Shown here piece by piece: positions 1 through 12,068 of a stretch of DNA of 64,000 bases (within the stretch, counting starts at the first letter, position 1; the number at the start of each line of letters is the position of its first letter). The translations under genes and the position numbers were made by a program. Where the stretch lies: positions 26,360,787 to 26,424,786 of the forward strand of contig OZ038457.1 in assembly GCA_964036195.1 (NCBI GenBank), in the 5' to 3' direction. Below the pieces are notes generated by a model. It was not told the origin of the DNA and searched no databases. It saw nothing but the letters and a program-made list of their open reading frames with translations. This DNA is from Sphaerolaimus hirsutus (lineage: Eukaryota > Nematoda > Chromadorea > Monhysterida > Sphaerolaimidae).

Positions 1-90
1 CCTGACCCGTGGAACCGAGAACCCGAACCGAATCTCCTATTCGAACTGGAACCGACACCCGTCACTTTTATCCGGAACCGAAAAAAATTT
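1..90. repeat. truncated arm of a GGAACCGA-motif repeat
   Basis: The window opens in a stretch that repeats variants of GAACCG and GAACCCG. It resembles the tandem-motif arms of the inverted-repeat elements further along. The other end lies outside the window, so boundaries and class cannot be fixed. From 91 to about 500 I see only AT-rich DNA. Confidence 0.35.
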
Positions 91-502
91 ATGACTTAGG
101 ACTCAGGTGATGGGCGTTTAGAAAAAAACCTTTAGAACATGAGTGCAAAACCTTTAGAACATGAGTTTACATGAGTTTTTTTTTTCTAAAATGACGTTTA
201 AATTTTTATAAATTATGCAAAATACGTTTTACATTTGCTAATGAAATTTTTAAATTTTGAATCCTTTGGTATAATTTTTGAATATTCAAATTTATATTTG
301 ATCAGTAACAAAAAAGTAAATACTTTCCAAATTTACTTGTCAAAAATGCCACATTTACTTATGCTATAATTAACTTCTCTAATCACTTACCACTTTTCTT
401 GTCATTTGTCCACCTGCATCTTGTAGGTAGAATGTACTCGGAAGCTATGCTAAATGCCAAAAATTAGGCCACTGAAAAATGTGTCAGACTAATCAAATCC
501 AG

Positions 503-1384
503 CCCAAGGTGTCGAATTTAATTTGACAAAGGTTTCCGAGGCAGCCAAGGTGCAGCAAAGTGTGAAAAAGTCACAAAGAACAAAAGAAATTTCACAGGCT
601 GATTTAAAGGCCATTGGTCCACCAGAATTGTCAGTAATAACTTGTGATCTAGAGAAAGTTTCTGTGGTTGATGGAGTTATTGGCAGTCCGCCAGATTTCA
701 AAGAAACTATTGCAATTATTGTCCAAAAACAACCTAGTCCAAAGAAATCACCAAAAGATATTAAAGTTGACAAAATGGAATTGTGCGAAGCAACGATAAG
801 TTGTGATTTTGCAAAAGCACCCAGTTTTGAGGAAAATAACAAATCCTTCCATCAGTGGAGTAAAAAAGTGAATGTCAATGTTGAGAAAATTAGCAAAGAG
901 CTTGATCCACAATTGGAAAATGCAGAAAATCAGATCAAAGAAATTGAAAAACAGAAACAGCCCAGCAAATTGAGAGAGCCAAAAGTTGGCAAGAAGCCAA
1001 AAGCAATGCCAGAATCTGTGATAGATTTCACAATCACATTGGAAAGGCCCCAAGAATATGAATCAGTCACGAAGAATATTGCAGATTGGCATGATCAAAT
1101 CAATGTTAATGTCAGCAAAAATGCTGGCAAAAAGGCACCAAAAAGTTCATCGAAACTGCCAAAACCTGTCAAAATGGCTCCCACAAAGCAAGAAAAAAGC
1201 CCCTCACCTCCCAGCAAAATTCCTGTTGGAAAACTTGGAATTAAGGGGAAAAAGGAAGTATCTGCAAATATGGATTGTACATTATCCAGACCTCCTGCAA
1301 ATTCAGAGGTTGAAATAAATATGAAAAAGTGGCAAGGAAATGAAATTGTTGATGTGCAGAAACCAATGGATTCAAGTGGAAAAA
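503..1384 (+). CDS. large repetitive exon of the ankyrin-tail-like gene
   Basis: The frame is open from 493 to 1422. AG at 501-502 is the proposed acceptor, and the AAAA/GTGGTG junction after 1384 gives the phase needed by the next exon. The protein repeats a unit of the form acidic-D-F/L, PP or P, then K..W....NVNVxK. Examples are around 800-890 (WSKKVNVNVEK), 1021-1120 (WHDQINVNVSK) and 1266-1360 (WQGNEIVDVQK), with a weaker copy near 640-730. Spacers are rich in K, P and S. No enzymatic motif is visible. The donor is weak, so the 3' boundary is less certain than the reading frame. Confidence 0.55.
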
Positions 1385-4300
1385 GTGGTGGTTGGTTCAT
1401 TTTTGCTTCCTTCTGCTTATGATTTTGTTACTGGCTTAGCGTGATGGAAAAGCACCAGGAAAAATCCTGCCAAGCACCGAACCATGGCTTGGATGACTCG
1501 CTCAAGAATAAAGCACTAGCATATAACAACAATGGCACAGAAATGGGGTACCAACCAACTGCCAATGGCAACTTGACACTCTGCGATAGCAGGGTGCCAC
1601 CAGACCCCAGAGATAATTTGTGCTCGTTATTACCATCAGCTTTTTGCATAATTTTGCCATTTTGCCATTTCCAAAAGTGGTGCCAAGTGCCAGTGCTCAA
1701 ATTCTAAATGCATCATCCCTTGTGTGATTCCATCACAAGACTCATTGTGTTTAGCTGTTGCATGCTACATAGTTTAGCTTTTTGATCTTTTACATTCCAT
1801 TTTCTCACTGTCTGTCTACTCACTTTTCGTTCCTTACTAACCCACAAACACAAAAATAATTTTGTTTTTGTTTTCATTTTCGTGACCACTAATATTTTAT
1901 CAAATCTAAATAAAATACAAGCAGTAGATAAATTGTAATCACAATAAATGTCTTCATTTTTTTCACTTCAGAACCCGATTCAATGGATAAAGCTGACAAT
2001 ATTGCACAGGAGTAATTTTTCATATAAATATGATGCTTTTTGATAAAGGTATTTTCTTTATTGCACCCATATTGGGCCAGTTCCTTTCCTGGTACAATGT
2101 CATTTAAAGTGTAAAATTTAAGACAAATATATCAAGTGTAATGAAAATGTAAAGTGCCCAGTTACAGTTTTTTTTCTGGAACGTGACAAAATTACATGGC
2201 AAAATTATACTCACTTACCTTCAATTTTTACCATTTTCTATGACATTTTGCCAGGGCGTTACTCAGACTGGCTCCTGGAGCCCTTGCACCCTGTGAAGGT
2301 GAAGTCAAGTGTCAAATGTAATTTGACAATTTGACAAACATGACATTTGACCTTAACTTTACAGGGTGAGAGGCTGCGCTGTCCCTGATGGTATTTTTCA
2401 TTTATGTGAAACTGTCCTTCCAGGCTTCCACTACCTTTTTTATGCTGTATTTCTTCAATTAATTTATGATTCATGATTTGAAAATAACACTACACCCATA
2501 ATAGAAAGACACCACAGTATAAAATTGCACCATAGAATGTTAGAATAGCACCTGTAAATTTTAAAAAAGTATCATGCTCACTAGAAGAAATATGGTTATT
2601 GCTTTTTATCTCTCTGTTTGATCTACCCAGCTGCCAGCTGTTTGAGTCATTTTTGGAATTAAGGTATCTACCGCTTATCCTCAAATAGGACTGGTTACAA
2701 TTCCATAAGTGGAGAAGCAAAAAGACAACTTAAAGTGAAAAGTAATTTGAGAAGAAGTGAGTAAAGAGTCGAGAGAAAAGTCAAATATAAGTGCAAGTGA
2801 AGAGATAAGTCAAAGTCAATTTAGTCAAGTGACAGCTCAAATGGAATACGAAACAAATAAATAAATGAAATTGGGGGGAAAAAACACTAAAAATGAGGGA
2901 AATCTGTGGAACAGTTCACAATTTCTGCTCATATCTCCACTTGCCATTTGTCTCTTAACTTTCCACTTATAAATTGCCCATTGGAAACTCACTTACCTAA
3001 ACATAAGTTCACTTTTCTCGTTTTACTTCTCCACTTTCGGAATAACCCGGGAGTGTTTTTCATCAGATCATTCCTACCCATCTCAAAGGGGGAGTTATTT
3101 GAAGGGGGGGGGGGGGGGTTACCTTACGTTTACAACACGGGGTTTATTAGGGGGAACTTGTTTGCGGATTTGCGGTACTTTATTTACTTAAATACTGTAG
3201 CTGTAGGTGTTATCAAAAGTATAAATAGGTATTTGGTTGTCTATGTTTTCAAACTTTCAATGGCCAGTCAACATTCCGGTCATTTTTACAAAAATAACGT
3301 CTAGTCTTCCATGATTCTGTTATAGGTATCTAACATTTTTTTGCCGTTTAACATATTTATGTTGCAGAAAAGTGGGGTGCGATTTTTTATGTACCAATTT
3401 ACCGTATTTCCTTGAAATACACCCAGGGGGTTAATTTTTGCAGAGTGGGAATTTTGAGGGGTGGGTATTTCGAGGGGGGGGGCTTATTCGAGGGAGGGGG
3501 GTTATTATTTCGCCAGAAATTTTCGAAAAGGGTAGTAGTAAAGAATGGACTTTTACACACCCATAACTGGTAATAAACGTGACATAACGGTATATATTTA
3601 CACATATCAACATAGTTTGGTACACATACTTGTCTATGTGTAGCTGTGATGCAAATATACATCAATAAATACATCATGTACCATGATGTATTTTATTCCA
3701 GACGGGTGGTATTTTGAGGGGTGGGGTATTTTGTCCTCAGCTCAAAAACACCTGGGAGGGGTATTTCGAGTGGGGGTTAATTCAAGAGGAGGTATTTCGA
3801 GGAAATACGTATGATTTTCAGTGATACTCGTGAATGTTGTCAATTTTTTAAGCTGGAAGTACCGTCATTTTGAAACTAGGTAATTTTTACTATCGTATTT
3901 AGGTATAGGTATATCACAACACTTATGTTAAGGTTATGCGAAAGGGTTAGGTAGGTAATATATTGTTATTAAGAATTTTCAAATTTACAATTTTCGATGT
4001 CTGATCGATGTCATAGGTTCAATTTGAATTTTGTTTCTACCGAGCTTTTCACGCTTTTTTAAATTAGAAATCTGCTTGCTAAATACTTTCTATCTAATAA
4101 AATAATGATAAAAATTGCTACTGCTAATTAACTTTCTGGTGAAATTTGACTTGACATAAAAAACAGCATATTTTGATGTGATAAATGTTCTAAAATGTGT
4201 GTGCGGTGTGTGATACAATTTTACCCCTGAAATATGCATGATATTCAAATTAATGGGCACTGGGAATCGATAGAAATTTCTATTTACCGTAATGACCGCA

Positions 4301-6331
4301 CTATAAAAAGCGCTTTTAAAAAAACAACACCTTAAGCCGGATTTACAGCATAACGATCAATAGGAGGTGATGCGACAAATTCAACGTCACCGAAAAATTA
4401 GTTTTTTTCATTTTTTTCAAGTTTTTAATCAAAATTCACGTTGGATAATCAATATTTTGCAAAAATTTATTATGTGCGAGATGTGAAACTCGAATTTGAA
4501 CGAAAAACGTTCGATGAAAAATGGTCCGCCGTCAAACCAATTTCACGGTGAGGCCTTAAAATCAATTTGTCGATGGCCATTGCATGCAATGACTGCCGAC
4601 AAATTGATTTTAGGGCATCACCGCAAAATTGGTTTGACGGCGGACCATTTTGCATCGAACGTTTTTCGTTCAAATTCGAGTTTCACATCTCGCGCATAAT
4701 AAATTTTTGCAAAATATTGATGATCAAACATGAATTTTTAATTAAAAACTTGAAAAATGAAAATAACTAATTTTTCGGTGACGTTGAATTTGTCGCATCA
4801 CCTCCTATTGATCGTTATGCTGTAAATCCAGCTTTATCGTATTTTCAAAATTTCAGCAGGAGGAAACATAGAGGAAAGAATAAATCTTTATGTGGTATTT
4901 ATATGTGTACGGCGTACGCTTCAACGCGATTTTTTGGACTAACAATTTCCTTCTGAAAAGTTTTCTAGCACTTTAGAAAACATGTGAAAGCTGCTGGAAC
5001 AGTTGAAATTTTTAAAATGCGGTTGAAAAAGTGTGGGTTATATTTACCAGGAGCCAAATCCAATTACCTAGAATGTAAGACGCCAGTGAGCCTTACGTTC
5101 TGCTATGAATTTGGGGCATGATCCCTATCGACCTTACATACACTAGATTTCTACTGAAATTTCAATTTTTTTTTGAAAACTCATAAATCAGTTGAACGCT
5201 TTTGAGTTGACCACAATGAGGTGAGCAGTATACAAGAGCCTTTTAACTTACAAACGGATACTTATGGCCCAGAAAGTTATGTCCCAGTTTTGTGGACATA
5301 TTCCGGACAGTTATGGAGTGAATGAGAACTGTCCGGAATATGTCCACAAAACTGGGACATAACTTTCTGGGCCATAAGTATCCGTTTGTAAGTTAAAAAG
5401 CTCTTGTATACTGCTGAGGTGTCAACTACTGTTGATCGCCACTTAGAATCACTCATTCCAATGAACTCAAATGCGTTTAAAGATGAGTTCTCAAAGTTTT
5501 CCAAATTTGTTAGTAAACTAGTGTATGTAGGCACATTCAAAGGCAATCATGAAACCAAATTTTGAACTCATACTTACAGTGTCAACTGAAAAGGAACAGG
5601 AATCAGTAGAGCAAGGGTATTATGATGAACATGGACACATGGTTATAGCAAAGAAAATTACAAAGATTGTTACGAAAACAAGGACTACTATTGAGGGGTC
5701 AGGTGTGTTTTTGAAAGGTGTTCTGCTAACTTGAGTAATTTATTGTAAACCAATTATCCGGGGTCCACTCCCGAATAAACTCTGTATACTCGGCGTACAT
5801 GATACTCTGCCGTCGCACTGATTTATGTCTCGTGTTGGAAGCGTGCCAATGATTGTTAAGTCATGCGATTTCCGTAAACAGATGAAAAAATTCATCGATG
5901 TGAATATGTTAATGAATAACATTATAACAACAATCAATTTTGTCTTTTTATGAAACTCGCACGCGCTAACCATCGTTGGCACACTTCCAGCGGGAACCAC
6001 GCGTGTAGGGTGTAAAGTAACCGGAGTATAACATGTCAAATTTCATGCAAAGTGTTGAGTGTCGTGTAAAATTGTCAAATGTCAAACAAAGTGTCAAAAC
6101 TTATGTCCTGAAAATGTAGAGTGTTAGATGTCGTGTAAAATGCCCTGCAAATGGCAGACTCGTTTTCCATTTTCAAGGGCATTGTGCATGACTTTAAGCA
6201 CTTTACAGGATATTTTACTGAGTGAAATACACCATTTTCTTTCTCCAGATGAGCCACCAAAAATCGAGGAATCCGTGCAAACAGTGGAATCAGTTATCAA
6301 CCAGCCGAAATGCCGCGAATCAATGTCGTGA
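503..6331 (+). CDS. 3' end of a repetitive, ankyrin-tail-like gene (partial; proposed exons 503-1384, 5580-5702, 6249-6331)
   Basis: Three plus-strand segments join in compatible phase. A long exon ends in phase 1 at 1384. The second exon (5580-5702) starts with two codon bases and ends in phase 1. The last exon (6249-6331) starts with two bases and ends at TGA. The long exon encodes a Lys/Pro-rich, low-complexity chain with four or five imperfect repeats. The second encodes a segment with the motif DEHGHMVIAKKITK, which I recall as similar to the C-terminal tails of ankyrins (membrane-cytoskeleton adaptors). That assignment is an inference from a short motif; other giant cytoskeletal proteins remain possible. 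The 5' part is outside the window. The intron 1385-5579 is filled by inverted-repeat elements. The polypeptide would be cytoplasmic: no signal peptide or membrane segment is seen. Confidence 0.5.
1423..2250. other. intronic or unassigned stretch
   Basis: No gene is recognised. A plus-strand open frame at 1441-1707 contains many Asn, Pro and Gln codons and matches no family I know. No convincing splice sites flank it. The rest is AT-rich. Confidence 0.4.
2255..2385. mobile_element. short MITE of the GTCAAATG-arm family
   Basis: An inverted pair ACCCTGTGAAGG...CTTTACAGGGTG encloses alternating GTCAAATG and CATTTGAC motifs. It has the same ends and arm motif as the better-preserved copies at 14991-15182 and 35284-35522. 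Confidence 0.5.
2710..3040. mobile_element. inverted-repeat element with AGTGA/TCACTT arms
   Basis: The left arm repeats AAGTGA/AAGTCAA-type motifs after GGAGAAGCAAAAAG. The right arm repeats the reverse complement (TCACTT, CCACTT) before CTTCTCCACTTTC. The centre is unique. Ends are approximate and no target duplication was recognised. Confidence 0.45.
3402..3812. mobile_element. CCGTATTTCC-type MITE with GGGGTATTTCGAGG arms
   Basis: It starts TACCGTATTTCC and ends GGAAATACGT. Inside each end are runs of GGGGGTATTTCGAGG-like units. The family recurs at 9, 12, 20.8, 22.4, 29.2 and 40.2 kb. Empty sites at 22.4 and 29.2 kb show a TA duplication. A fragment of a related G-rich element lies at 3075-3180. 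Confidence 0.7.
4333..4836. mobile_element. foldback element, TAAGCCGGATTTACAGC ends
   Basis: The element is palindromic almost end to end. Its arms start TTAAGCCGGATTTACAGC and end GCTGTAAATCCAGCTTTA, and they stay complementary to a short centre near 4580. Open frames on both strands are the same sequence read twice and are not genes. Related ends occur at 6569-7004 and 30842-31380. Confidence 0.75.
5133..5531. mobile_element. CACTAGTTT-family inverted-repeat element with a nested hairpin
   Basis: Left end CATACACTAGATTTC and right end GAGTTCTC...AAACTAGTGTATG match the CACACTAGTTT family seen at 23.6, 34.3, 54.6, 57.2 and 60.0 kb. A separate near-perfect hairpin sits in its middle. Confidence 0.6.
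5225..5415. repeat. near-perfect hairpin, arms of about 87 bp
   Basis: Bases 5225-5311 and 5328-5415 are reverse complements with about one indel, separated by a 16-bp loop. The ORFs crossing it are products of the palindrome. Confidence 0.8.
5580..5702 (+). CDS. penultimate exon, ankyrin-tail-like motif
   Basis: It is bounded by a TTACAG acceptor and a TCAG/GTGTGT donor. It encodes STEKEQESVEQGYYDEHGH followed by MVIAKKITKIVTKTRTTIEG. The charged DEHGH-KK-TK pattern is the reason for suggesting an ankyrin-type tail. It lies about 50 bp downstream of a CACTAGTTT-type element. Confidence 0.55.
5785..6030. mobile_element. TATACTCGGCG-type element
   Basis: It starts TATACTCGGCGTACATGATA and ends near CCGGAGTATA. 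A close relative lies at 16485-16745, and others occur near 43890, 44786, 55440 and 62140. It lies in the last intron of the ankyrin-tail-like gene, next to a short GTCAAATG-type element at about 6030-6215. Confidence 0.5.
6249..6331 (+). CDS. terminal exon of the ankyrin-tail-like gene
   Basis: A TTCTCCAG acceptor precedes two codon bases that complete an Asp codon begun in the previous exon. The frame reads DEPPKIEESVQTVESVINQ and reaches TGA at 6329-6331. Exact phase agreement across the intron is the main evidence. Confidence 0.55.
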
Positions 6332-6568
6332 AATGAGATACGGAATCATTTCTTAACACCGCTGCCTCACAGATAACTTTTATGTTTTACTGTACAGTGT
6401 CATTTTTAATTTTTGGGGAGATGTATGGATGTTGGATGGCAAAGCATGTTTTTTTTATTTAAACTCTCTAATTTTCAACCAAAATTTTGGAAGCTCATTA
6501 ATCAGCTTTGAATGTATTTGGCTGTACTGGATTGAGGTGTGGTTCAACTAGAGTTGACTGGTATTAAG

Positions 6569-7004
6569 CCGGAATTACAGCTCAGCGGCGTTTGACGTGA
6601 AATAATGACGTCGTAAAATTGATTACATCAAAATAGACATAGGTAAAGCGTTGAAATTTCAGAATTTGATAGTTCTAGTAATTGTGTGTAATGTCCTAAA
6701 AAAATTAAGAAAATAATGATTATTGAATAAGTTATTTATTTTACGTCAAAATTTACACATTCTACATCAACATTTCACGTCAAACATTCTACATCACCAA
6801 AAAATTTTGACACTTAATTTTGACACACGAAACTACTTAAATAATGATTATTTGGTAAAAAATTTTTTGGGACATTGCACACAATTACTAGAACTATCTA
6901 ATTCTGAAATTTCAATGCTGTACCTATGTCTATTTTGATGTAATCAATGTTACGACGTCATGATTTCACGTCAAACGCCGCTTGAGCTGTAATTCCGGCT
7001 TTAT
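6569..7004. mobile_element. foldback-type element, AAGCCGGAATTACAGC ends
   Basis: It begins TTAAGCCGGAATTACAGCTC and ends GAGCTGTAATTCCGGCTTTA. Arms contain repeated ACGTCAAA/TTTCACGTC motifs. It is downstream of the stop at 6331. I see nothing else between 6332 and 6568. Confidence 0.65.
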
Positions 7005-7314
7005 GAATAAATCATTACAGTTGACCCAAATAGGTACACAGTTCAAGATGATTTCTGAGTTTTCGCACTTTTGGTATTCTGAGTTTCTGATCGGCGACAA
7101 TTTGCTGAAAAATGAATATTGTTATTCCTATTATGTGAACAATAGTGGGTTAGGTACTCACCTTTGAAGTCCTTTCCTTGTAATCTTTTGAGTTTTTTAT
7201 ACTTTTCAGTCAATTACGATTTACGAACAAATGTTTAGTATTCAAGTTTCCTTTTTGAATTACATTTGCTGTGACCCTGGTAATTTTCTGTCCAAATTAT
7301 TTATTTATTTTTAC

Positions 7315-7431
7315 CCAGGAATTTCTTCTGCATAATACTGCAGCCAGTCTGCAGGTGTTTTCTCTCTGTTTAATGTTTTCTTAAGAATTGTCTTGAGTCT
7401 ATTTTTCTCCATGAACTTATTAAATTTCCAC
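7315..7431 (-). CDS. candidate orphan exon, Lys-rich
   Basis: On the minus strand a CTTTTGTCTAG acceptor is followed by 38 open codons (KFNKFMEKNRLKTILKKTLN, then REKTPADWLQYYAEEIP) and a GG/GTAAAA donor. It is coding-like and outside recognised repeats, but no family is recognised. It could belong to the intracellular loop of the ion channel upstream. However, its phase does not fit directly after the last channel exon found, so another exon would be needed. Confidence 0.3.
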
Positions 7432-7500
7432 CTAGACAAAAGATTGGCCAACTTTGTTATACCTAATAACACATTTTGAAAGCATAGGATTTGTTACGGT

Positions 7501-8261
7501 TAGTGATGGAATGGCGCCATGGCGCTGGAGCCATTTAAGGGCGCCATAGGGCGTCGCGCCATGGCGCCATTGGCGCTTGGCGCCCTTTTTCCGTGGCGCC
7601 CTTGGCACCTGGCGCTCTGCCCTAAAAGAGCGCCAAAATGGCACCGTCCGGGTTTCTAGATCAGTGATGCGTAAACGTGAAAAATTGTTGTGTGTGTCCA
7701 CTGATGATTCGAATTTCGCTAAAAAAATGGACGAAGTGATGCGAGTGGGATTATAATCTTTCGTCCAACGTTCATCAGACGTAAATATCTGACGGATCAG
7801 AAACTGACAATGACGAACCGTTGAACTTGCAAATGTGTAAATCAACGGATTCAAATCGTCATAAATTTGTTTTCGTCCATTTGTAGAAAACTCCCCTGGA
7901 AAAATCTATTTGAGTGAATGCATTCTTTGAATGACTATTTTCATTGTGTTTCAATTGAATGTCATTTATGAGTATGATGCTATGCAAAAAATATCGTTAC
8001 TAGTATCGTTTTTGGTGATTACATCCTGGGGAACGTGAATAAGGAAGTGAATGTGTGCACCACAGTGTTGGAGAAACATTTTTAGCACACACAGGGTATT
8101 GTACGCAGCTATTTATCTTGGCGCCCTTGGCGCCTGGCGCCCTATGTTTAAAATGGCGCCCTTGGCGCTTGGCGCCCTCTTTCCGTGGTGCCATTGGCGC
8201 CTGGCGACCACTTTTCGAATGGCACCATGGCGCCCTTTTTTCTGGCGCTTTTCCATCACTA
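7501..8261. mobile_element. hAT-type MITE, GGCGCC arms
   Basis: Ends TAGTGATGGAATGGCGCC and its complement are flanked by a degraded 8-bp duplication (GTTACGGT / ATTACGAT). Both arms are arrays of GGCGCC, TTGGCGC and CATGGCGCC. The centre (about 7640-8100) is unrelated DNA without a gene. Confidence 0.75.
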
Positions 8262-8529
8262 ATTACGATCGATCGAAATGTAGATGTTATCAATTGTATA
8301 TTTTTGAAAAGTCCACCATATGAATAACCCGCAATACGATGAATGTTCACTCCATGGGAATTAAGGCATATAAATGACTTTTCTGCAAGAAAATTCAATG
8401 TTTGAATATTGCCTTTGGGAAGAAACATGGTTATCAGCTAGGTGAATAAATGCGACTGTTTTTTAAGTAAAGACATGATAAACTTTTCTTAAAATCTGGA
8501 ATTCATTTTTAGTTATTGTGAAATGCAAC

Positions 8530-10150
8530 TAGCATTCAAAAAATAACCCGTGATTTATATTTTCGAAAATCACAATAAATATAAATAACCCGTGATTTAT
8601 ATATATTTATATTTTTTCCAAATTCTGAGTGATATATTTATATATATTTTTTAAATTTGAAAAAAAATCACTGAGAAAATCACTCATACTTGATACATTG
8701 TGGTGCAATGATTGCGCTTTATGACTAAAACATGCAATCTGTGCAAAAGAAATTTGCAGGGATTTTCTCCAGAAACTCTCTCTGTTCATGTAGAGCATTA
8801 TTGGGTTAAAATTGTATTTGAAGCAGGTAAATAATGTTAGCCTACACACACTAGTTTTCACCTTGACTTTTTTGAAAACTGAAATAGCCAAAAATGGTGA
8901 CATGTTTCCATCAAGTTTTCCACTACTGAATGCTAACTACCATATTTCCTCAAAATACCCCCCTCAAAATACCCCCTGTTGAGAAATACCCCCTCAAAAT
9001 GGGTACTATGAACTTATAACCCCCCTTGAAATACCCCACCCCAATTTACTGAATAGAGAACATAATGCAGTTTGTGATCCGGGAAACGCAGAACACATGT
9101 TAAAAACAATAACTGTGTGATGTTGGAACTGGTTATATACTGTCTACATACATATATAAGTCCATAGTGTTATGAATGGCAGTTTTTGGTGAATTTTTCA
9201 ACGTTTGTGTACATTTCAAACAACAATTTAGTAATGGGATTTGACAAATTTCTGGCAAAATGATAACCCCCCCCCCTCGAAATACCCCCCTCGTTTGACC
9301 CCCCTCAAAATTTCCACTCTGAAAAAATTAACCCCCAGGGGGTAATTTGAGGAAATACAGTATGTTCAGTTTTCACAAATGGCATGAATTTTGGTGGGGT
9401 GGTGTTGGCAAATCACTAGTTTGATCACAACTCAAACTCAAATGATGGCAAATGGTGACATCACTATCAATTAGTTTTCATTTTGTATGTGACAAAAATG
9501 TAAACTGTCTTAGTAACTTTTTTTATGTCATCCTGCTATGGTTATGTTTTAGGTATTAAGCATCTCTCTATCTTTTAACATACTTTTCTGAAAAAAAACA
9601 TGACTTTAAATAAAAAAATACCAATTTGATGTGATCAAAATTTTTCTACAGTGATTGCAAGCTCAGTTTCATCACCAATGAATCAGTGCAAGCACATCAC
9701 CAATGAAAAAGTGCTGAGCATGAGCACCTATTTGGTCAAACGTGCCACAACCAGGCGCTATAATTTGAGAGCTAAATATTTGCAGTGCAAAATATTTTTG
9801 AAGTTTTCATTGAGGTTGAACTGAAGGTTGAATTTTTCTGTGATATTTGCTTGATGTTTTCACTTGTAAAATACTGTATAAATGAATACTGCTTGTGGGA
9901 TGATAAAAAAGTACTGTGGTATCTTAGAGTACATTTTTTGTGCTTGCAAATGGTAAATAAAGCCCAGAATATTGCTTGAAATTGAAATAAAGTGCAAGTG
10001 ATTTTTTGAGATTTTTTTTGAGCTTAGAGTTATTTTTTCAGTAATTTAATTATATTTTCTGGAGACCTAGAGTGATTTATATTTTTTCCAATATTGGAGT
10101 GATATATTTATATATATTTTCGAAAAAATTGGTGATTTTTTCGAATGCTA
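8530..10150. mobile_element. hAT-type element, TAGCATTC ends, with nested insertions
   Basis: Ends TAGCATTC and GAATGCTA are flanked by AATGCAAC on both sides. Arms repeat GTGATTTATATTTTT-like units. Inside lie a CACACTAGTTTTC fragment near 8840 and a complete CCGTATTTCC-type MITE (about 8941-9362). No transposase frame is visible. Confidence 0.7.
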
Positions 10151-10375
10151 AATGCAACTGAAACGAAGGCACCACAAAAAATTGGACTTGGCTTAAAACT
10201 TTGATGATGATGTCACATGATTTTACATTTTTTAAACACCTGGCTTAAACACAAATTTTAGTTAGTGCATGGCCGTAAACTTAAATTTGTGTCAGTCTTT
10301 TTAAAAGAATGGCGTTACTTCATGAAATTTCTCAGAATTCCTTGCTTAATAGGCAATGACAAAAAATGGAGGTGT

Positions 10376-11350
10376 GGAGGCGTCTGAACGGTGAAACATC
10401 GTGAAGTGTCTTCACACTGACAGGTACTGACGCTTCACGACACTCGCATCACGAAAATATGTGTGAAGACACTTCACGTATTTTTATATGGGCTGGCAAA
10501 CACATGTATTGGCGAATCGCGTGGCGAGAACTCGGCCGTAAAGTAAACCCGGCCGTAAAGTAAACCCGGCCGTAAAGTAAACCCGGCCGTAAAGTAAACC
10601 CGGCGGTAAAGTAAATCCGGCCGTAAGGCATAGTTGTACAAACGTATTTACATTTACTCGATAAATACGTTCTTCTCGAGGGCTGCGTAAATGCGTTTAC
10701 GTTTCCTCCCAAAAAAATACCGGTACTCACTTACTCGCATACATTTTGAAAGTACGCGAGTACAGAAAACGTGATTGAGAACATTTTTTGAGTGCATAAC
10801 AAGCAAAAAATCACTCACATGAATATAAACGGCTGAAAAAATAGCGTAAAATAACAGCGGAAATTATAGAATCTGCGATGGGTAGGGATAGCGACGTTTC
10901 TTGCTTTCACCTATACTCATTTTTACGTTTTCCTAGGTACAAAATCGAAAAATTTCTCACTTTTACGCTTTTCCTGAGTATTTACAGATATTTACGTTTA
11001 CTCACCTTTTACACAACGTAAAAGTAGACAAATTTTACTTTACGTTTTCTGTACTCAGGTGTCACTAAAAATTAAATAGGTACTTTACGTTTACTTTGAA
11101 AAAAGTTCAGTACTTTTAACGACTCTGCCGTAATGATGCCCGGCCGAAAGTAGCATCCTCTACTTTACGGCCGGGTTTACTTGACGGCCGGACTATCCCC
11201 GAATGGCGTGCGGGCGTTGTGAAGTGTCCTCCACAATTTTGGAAGCGTGTGAAGCTAGGTGAAGCGTCTGGAAGAAACTTCATTGAGAATATCGTGATGC
11301 TTGTGGATGTGTGTGGAAGCACGCCGCTTCACGTGCATCCAGTCCGCCAC
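10376..11350. repeat. GAAGTGTCTTCAC-motif repeat interrupted by another element
   Basis: Left (10376-10500) and right (11209-11350) segments share GTGAAGTGTCTTCACAC-like motifs in opposite orientation. They bracket the GGCCGTAAAG element. A related copy is nested at about 15910-15995. From 11350 to 11840 I see no gene and no clear element. Confidence 0.45.
10522..11200. mobile_element. hAT-type MITE, GGCCGTAAAGTAAACCC arms
   Basis: Tandem GGCCGTAAAGTAAACCC units run inward from the left, and the complement runs in from the right. Flanks GAATCGCG and GAATGGCG form an 8-bp duplication with one mismatch. The interior carries ACGTAAA-motif sequence (about 10640-11130). The relative at 25436-25859 has an intact GTTTAAAC duplication. 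Confidence 0.7.
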
Positions 11351-12068
11351 CCGCCCCGACACATCACACACCCATTTTTTTATGTGAATTCTGAAAATAT
11401 CACCAAATGACACAATTTCATACAAAAAAAACCTGTAGTTTCTGGAACAAATCAGTTCACGGAGTCAAATCGCAATCAACTTCAATCGATTCTATACAAC
11501 TTATTTCTCGATTCGATATTTATCATCCAAAATGCGACATTAAAAAATGCAAAGCTGGCTGGGAAAAGCTTGCAAGCCCACTCATCGATTTTATCACCTA
11601 AACTGGTGCCGTGTGATATTTCAGTTGACGGAGTTTCGCAGGTTTTTCTGTAGTCGAAGAGTTGACATAAATTCAGAAGTTGCAGCAGTTGACCTGAGTT
11701 AACTGTTGGGTAGAAATGGGAATGATTGTGCGGGAAAAGTAATCGGGCACAAACAAAGTGACGGGAACTAGTCGTCCCCTACTTGACGCAGACCGCGTAA
11801 AATGTCAAACGTGTCAAAGTGTCAATATTTTTGTCTTTGCCGCCATTTTTTTCATACTCGATTACTGAGTAAATACATTTACGTTTCCTCTGAAAAAAGT
11901 AACAGTACTCGCTTTTACGTTTACTTTATGAAAGTACTTGAGTACAGAAAACGTATTTCAGATAGTCTTTTGTGTAGATTTTTTAAAGGTGTAGAAGGGG
12001 AAAAACGGAGGAAATACGCTAAAATCAGGGAAAATAGTCCAAACTGGGTGTATAAGCACATATACCTA

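Noticed and set aside
5277..5546. Minus-strand ORF across the hairpin at 5225-5415
   Set aside because: It spans a near-perfect palindrome and a CACTAGTTT element; no family or splice support.
10520..10640. Regularly repeated GGCCGTAAAGTAAACCC units, superficially CRISPR-like
   Set aside because: There are no spacers between units. They form one arm of an inverted-repeat element in an animal genome.
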